Assembly: GCA_963774445.1 (NCBI GenBank)
Contig: CAVZFC010000019.1
Coordinates: 1,240,001 to 1,304,000, forward strand
DNA: 64,000 nucleotides
DNA from: CAVUQH01 sp963774445
Lineage (GTDB): Bacteria; Myxococcota_A; Polyangia; Haliangiales; Haliangiaceae
Direction of reading: 5' to 3'
In this document: piece by piece, positions 62,820-64,000 of the stretch
How positions within the stretch are numbered: position 1 is the first letter of the stretch
Layout: every line of letters begins with the position of its first letter
Program-made: the position numbers and the translations under genes
The notes under the pieces: generated by a model
Databases searched by the model: none
What the model was told of the DNA's origin: nothing
The model's input: the letters and a program-made list of their open reading frames with translations, nothing else

Positions 62820-64000
<1,181 letters not shown>

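Overview
The window is a very GC-rich (about 70%), densely coded chromosomal segment. It looks like a member of the Myxococcota (myxobacteria and relatives). The reasons are six eukaryote-like Ser/Thr kinases in 64 kb (three of them giant kinase-ATPase-TPR proteins, others with PEGA or RDD domains), an AgmX/PglI C-terminal domain protein, a DUF2378/TIGR02265-like protein, TonB-box/TonB-receptor fusions, IgGFc-binding-like and IPT/TIG surface lipoproteins, and an NtrC-type response regulator. No phage, insertion sequence, tRNA, rRNA or CRISPR was seen.

Layout. 0-2.2 kb: end of a patatin-like lipase, recA with a repeat-bearing leader, and a truncated cobalamin-binding/radical SAM remnant. 2.3-9.3 kb: a giant kinase-ATPase-TPR protein with a non-canonical NFG motif, translationally coupled to a FAD oxidoreductase fused to an acetoacetate-decarboxylase-like domain. 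9.4-15 kb: DUF4259 protein, a PEGA-domain kinase coupled to an orphan TRAP-type solute receptor, a small barrel-like protein and a kinase-RDD membrane protein. 15-23.3 kb (minus strand): a frameshifted lipoprotein, M28 and M19 peptidases, an alpha/beta hydrolase, a lipoprotein and a TonB-domain/TonB-dependent receptor fusion with a frameshift. 23.3-28 kb: lipoproteins, a glycerophosphodiesterase and a GT4 glycosyltransferase. 28-35 kb: second giant kinase, then a MacAB-like ABC exporter whose membrane fusion gene is frameshifted. 35-43 kb: small proteins, a sigma-54 activator and a stand-alone receiver behind a likely sigma-54 promoter, zinc-finger protein, DUF2378-like protein and the third giant kinase. 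43-47 kb: acetyltransferase, small proteins and an outer-membrane protein/ECF sigma/anti-sigma-like operon. 47-53.2 kb: a block of secreted lipoproteins and a di-haem cytochrome. 53.3-64 kb: acetyltransferase, HEAT protein, IHF beta, a frameshifted PEP-synthase-like enzyme, 3D-domain protein, PEGA/TPR protein, a PEGA kinase and the 3' part of a penicillin-binding protein.

Two themes cut across the window. First, about twenty genes have a TANNNT-like -10 element only 6-12 bases before the start codon and no Shine-Dalgarno sequence, which implies leaderless or near-leaderless mRNAs; operon-internal and a few other genes (recA, the NtrC regulator, the receiver, the cytochrome) use clear Shine-Dalgarno sites. 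Second, four otherwise intact minus-strand genes each carry a single extra base that breaks the frame. This is either recent decay or, more likely, residual consensus error. Signal transduction (kinases, STAND-type ATPases, two-component and ECF sigma systems) and the cell envelope (lipoproteins, barrels, ABC efflux, peptidases, PBP) dominate; there is little core metabolism.
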